Shown: piece after piece, positions 9,565-12,072 of the stretch
Layout: every line of letters begins with the position of its first letter
Numbering within the stretch: position 1 is the stretch's first letter
Assembly: GCA_029747585.1 (NCBI GenBank)
Contig: JAPEVF010001235.1
Span: 1-12,072 of the forward strand
Length of the DNA: 12,072 nt
Direction: 5' to 3'
Source of the DNA: Pleurotus djamor
Taxonomy: Eukaryota; Basidiomycota; Agaricomycetes; Agaricales; Pleurotaceae
Position numbers and translations under genes: made by a program
The notes under the pieces: model-generated
Database searches by the model: none
What the model saw: only the letters and a program-made list of their open reading frames with translations
Told to the model about the DNA's origin: nothing

Positions 9565-9619
9565 GAGGAGGAGGAGGAGAAGATAAGAGAGGAGGGAGGA
9601 GGAGAAGGGAAAAGGGAGC
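9565..9619 (-). promoter_or_regulatory. Pyrimidine (CT) tract upstream of the endosulfine gene
   Basis: On the coding strand these 55 bases are all C or T except one A (the T at 9584 on the plus strand), 46 to 100 bases before the start codon. CT tracts at this place are a known promoter/5' UTR feature of highly expressed filamentous-fungal genes. The same bases are a polypurine run on the other strand and could form unusual DNA structure. The rest of 9520-9855 holds this promoter and the 3' end of the next gene. Confidence 0.55.
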
Positions 9620-9855
9620 TGCGTTGAGGTGGTCGTTGCAACGATGAGTGCAGGAGAAGCTGGAGGCCTTGGTGGTATGGATCCAGCCGCGTCTAGGTAT
9701 TTTTATCTCACAGGCATTGCGCGAGCGGAGTCTGGGTCGGAGTCCCAAATGACTTCATCGTGACAATCTTTCGCCTCGATCCTCAGAAGCACCCGTGCAT
9801 CTCCAAGCGGTTTATCTGCCATATTGTAACATCAGATAACACACCAAGCTCACTA

Positions 9856-11161
9856 TCATACTAGAAACATGTCGTCTTCCTGTGTCTCTTCCTCTTCCCA
9901 TCCCATACAATGTTTAATCTCGGATCCCGCACTTCCCCCGGTCAACCTGGTCAGATGTTGTAGGGCCAGGCCTTCGTGAGAAGGTATTGAGCTCGAACGA
10001 GGCGAGATAGAAACCGATGCCATGTCTTCGTCCTCGTCGAATTCCTCCAGCCCGTCCGAATCTGAATCCATCAAAAACGTCATCTCCGGCTCTTGCTTCT
10101 TCGGCCTGGTATCGACGTCCATGTCCATGTCAAAAGCAGCAAGGCAAATGTCCATTTCGCAGTAGTCGAGCGCGTCTTTGTCTTCGTCCTCGTCACCGTC
10201 ATCATCGATATCAATACAGAAGACGTTCTCATCATCATCGTCAGGAACACTCGAAGCAGTGACAGCCGCGGCCAAAGAAACATCCTGGTGGGAACCGTCT
10301 GCATTTAGTAAAACCGAGCCGTCTGTAGCGGACTGAACGGGGTAAGACAGGTGGGCCAGAGAAGCACAGTCATTATCAGGAGGGTTCGCTGACGAACACG
10401 GGTTCTTGGCAGGTGAGCTTGGGGCGTGAAACGGAGAAGGCGGTGATTCCAACACATCAACGCGAACTTGAGAATCATTTGGGTCAGGCAAGCCGAGCAT
10501 CCAGAGCAAAGCATCGTATTGTTCTTTCGTAGGGCCGGGACCAGCAAGAGACAATAGAGGTACGTCAGGAGCGTCTTCGTCAGCGATAGGCAGGTCGAGA
10601 AAGGGTTGATCAGGTGATGGCGTAGCTTGAAGAGTACCAGTGTCGTGGGCAGCCTCAGTAAATAGAACATCGTCCTTTTCTTGTGCAGCTAGTTCCTACA
10701 TACAATGAGCAGTTCGCTTCGGAAAGACGAGGGATGCTGACGAACTGTCGGGCGGAACTGCGGACGCGTAGTACCAGACTTGTACAATATCGTCAACGCG
10801 CTACAAATGCTTTCTTCCGTTCCTAGATGAGGGGACGACGAGGCAACGGCAGTAAGGCTCTTGTCTCCGAGATACTGTGAGAGAGCCGATGTGGAAGCGG
10901 TCACGGACGAAGCGTGTCGTTCTCTAAGTTTCTGGAAACATTGTCAGATGACCCTCAATGCTTCCCATACGCGAACTTACGTTGATCAGCGTGGTGGCTT
11001 GATTCCTGAATGTTTGGTTAGGCGAGCGAGAGATGATATTCGATATAGATCGGGCGATGGGCGAGAAAAACGTAGCCTCTTGCTTGAGGCCCTATTGAAA
11101 CTGCGTAAGTAAACGGAACAGCACGGTGAGAGAGTTTTTCAACAAGGGCGTGCTGGGGCAT
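9856..11161 (-). CDS. Acidic low-complexity protein of unknown family
   Basis: I do not recognise this protein. Exons read 11161..11144, 11091..10981, 10931..10746 and 10695..9856, giving 384 residues. The N-terminal part (about 7-75) is polar and basic with a helix-like stretch QATTLINKLRERH and could be structured. The rest is Ser/Pro-rich and then strongly acidic: 256-329 contains DDDDEN, IDIDDDGDEDEDKD, FDMDMDVD and EEFDEDEDM, interrupted by TRPKKQEPE. The end is also acidic (GWEEEETQEDDMFLV). No membrane segment or signal peptide is seen. Ser/Thr next to acid runs would suit casein kinase 2. Such composition fits a nuclear or chromatin-associated scaffold or histone-binding protein, but that is a guess. 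The last three exons are well supported by splice sites and frame; the six-residue first exon (MPQHAL) is tentative, and the gene might continue into the exons to its right. Confidence 0.7.
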
Positions 11162-11236
11162 TGGGAATGCCAATTTCCAAGTCCGAAAGTTGTCGGGGTG
11201 GCCAGACGCAGCCTCAAGTCCAGGGTGGATTCAAGC

Positions 11237-12072
11237 TCAAGGGCAACGCGCAGCTATAGCATAGCAAAGAGACAGGAGATCGGTCGAGACGGGGTCCAGG
11301 GGGATACTCGTCATTGTAAACGAAGCGGAATCCAAGACGTGGATAATTTTTGGGGCAGGCGGTTTTGAGCGATTTATTTCATACCGCTGAAATCGAAAGC
11401 TCAGTCGCCAGACCCCCATTCTGACGGTGACTATCCCCCGCTTCCCCNGACTTGGGTACTAAATCGACCACCCCACTGACGGCTCAAGATGATCAGCACT
11501 CACCCGTCCCCAGAGCCCGAATATTAATGGATATCGTCTGTATATCGGGATGAATAAATTTGTAGACGAGAACAAAGTGGTTGACTCACTTGACCAGCCG
11601 TGAGATGAATTTCTGGTGGACATCGGCTAGCATTAAGCTAATTGGGAGAAGCAACTTGGAAGCAAATGGATGGGAATCATCCGAGACCGCCGTTTGGGTC
11701 CCGTCCGGATGGATCTCCTTAGACTTCCATGCATATTTAAGGTGTATGGAGACGAGTTTAACGTGTGTAGTGTTGGAGTCAGGTGAAAGGGGTTCGTTCG
11801 GAATGAGAACAACTATAAAATGAGGATTCTTCATGTTTTGAACACGCATATATCCACTCACTGTAAGGGTCATCGCAAAAATCTAAGAACCAACCCCCAG
11901 GTTATCCTCCATTCCCACAAGCAGAGACATATCTACTCACCGTCATCATCACAGCCTTCTGGTAGACGACATTCAGAGACGACTTCCAGGCCAAGTTGCT
12001 CAGCGTTCTGTGTGGTGTTCAGCCTCCGAGAACAGGTTTGAAATGAAAACACGCACAAGTCGTAGGTACTTG
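11237..12072 (-). CDS. Unrecognised gene, 3' part, open at right edge
   Basis: Not assigned to any family. Exons read 12007..11941, 11882..11590 and 11537..11504, possibly followed by a last exon from 11458 to a TGA at 11239..11237 (an acceptor nearer 11376 keeps the same frame). Introns 12069..12008, 11940..11883 and 11589..11538 are 62, 58 and 52 nt with GT...AG ends, and the second has a GGATAAC branch-like site. Joined residues include SNLAWKSSLNVVYQKAV, NPHFIVVLIPNEPLS, HLKYAWKSKEIHPDG, SKLLLPISLMLADVHQKF and RLVKRYPLIFGLWG. The chain alternates hydrophobic and charged stretches, suggesting a folded domain rather than a membrane protein. One alternative acceptor at 11861 shortens exon two without changing frame. 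The possible last exon spans an ambiguous base (11448). It ends only 75 bases before the start proposed for the next gene. Confidence 0.5.

Noticed and set aside
10017..10308. Arg/His- and Val-rich plus-strand frames
   Set aside because: They are reverse-strand images of the GAC/GAT-rich acidic tract of the minus-strand gene.
1..12072. A gene cluster or new multi-gene system
   Set aside because: Recognised products belong to unrelated pathways, orientations are mixed, and no transporter, regulator or enzyme set points to joint function.

Overview
The window looks like nuclear DNA from a filamentous fungus, most likely a mushroom-forming basidiomycete. Seven protein genes can be read. The five whose full structure I could resolve and identify or motif-match are split by many short introns (about 44 to 96 nt) with GT...AG borders, often with CTAAC/CTGAC-like branch sites, and the joined exons stay in frame over whole family-typical proteins. 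Gene density is high and spacers are under 1 kb. I see no tRNA, rRNA, CRISPR array, transposon or viral gene. Two single-base ambiguities (N at 8805 and 11448) are assembly gaps.

Layout from left to right: (1) 1-818, minus: 5' part of a mitochondrial carrier of the NAD+/nucleotide type, running off the left edge. (2) 1061-1807, plus: secreted NPC2/ML-domain lipid-transfer protein, divergent from the carrier across 242 bp. (3) 2133-3895, minus: ten-exon Gfo/Idh/MocA-type NAD(P)-dependent oxidoreductase, convergent with the NPC2 gene. (4) 3896-4631: spacer with a 7-bp tandem repeat and one doubtful coding-like stretch. (5) 4632-5210, minus: small 154-residue protein with three GG(K/D)Y motifs, read here as a beta-prism/MABP-like fold. 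(6) 5211-6155: long divergent promoter region. (7) 6156-8368, plus: ten-exon URC1-type GTP cyclohydrolase II homologue of uracil catabolism. (8) 8912-9519, minus: endosulfine/Igo1 family PP2A inhibitor, with a long pyrimidine tract in its promoter. (9) 9856-11161, minus: acidic, low-complexity protein of unknown family. (10) about 11237-12072, minus: 3' part of an unrecognised gene.

The genes do not form an evident pathway or cluster. They cover mitochondrial nucleotide transport, sterol/phospholipid handling, a sugar-type dehydrogenase, pyrimidine salvage and cell-cycle/quiescence control, an ordinary mixture for a fungal chromosome arm. I found no convincing new multi-gene system. The parts most worth a second look are the three-motif beta-prism protein, the His-rich head of the URC1 protein with its GATA-rich promoter, and the two unrecognised genes on the right. 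All exon borders are my own reading of the sequence without transcript support.
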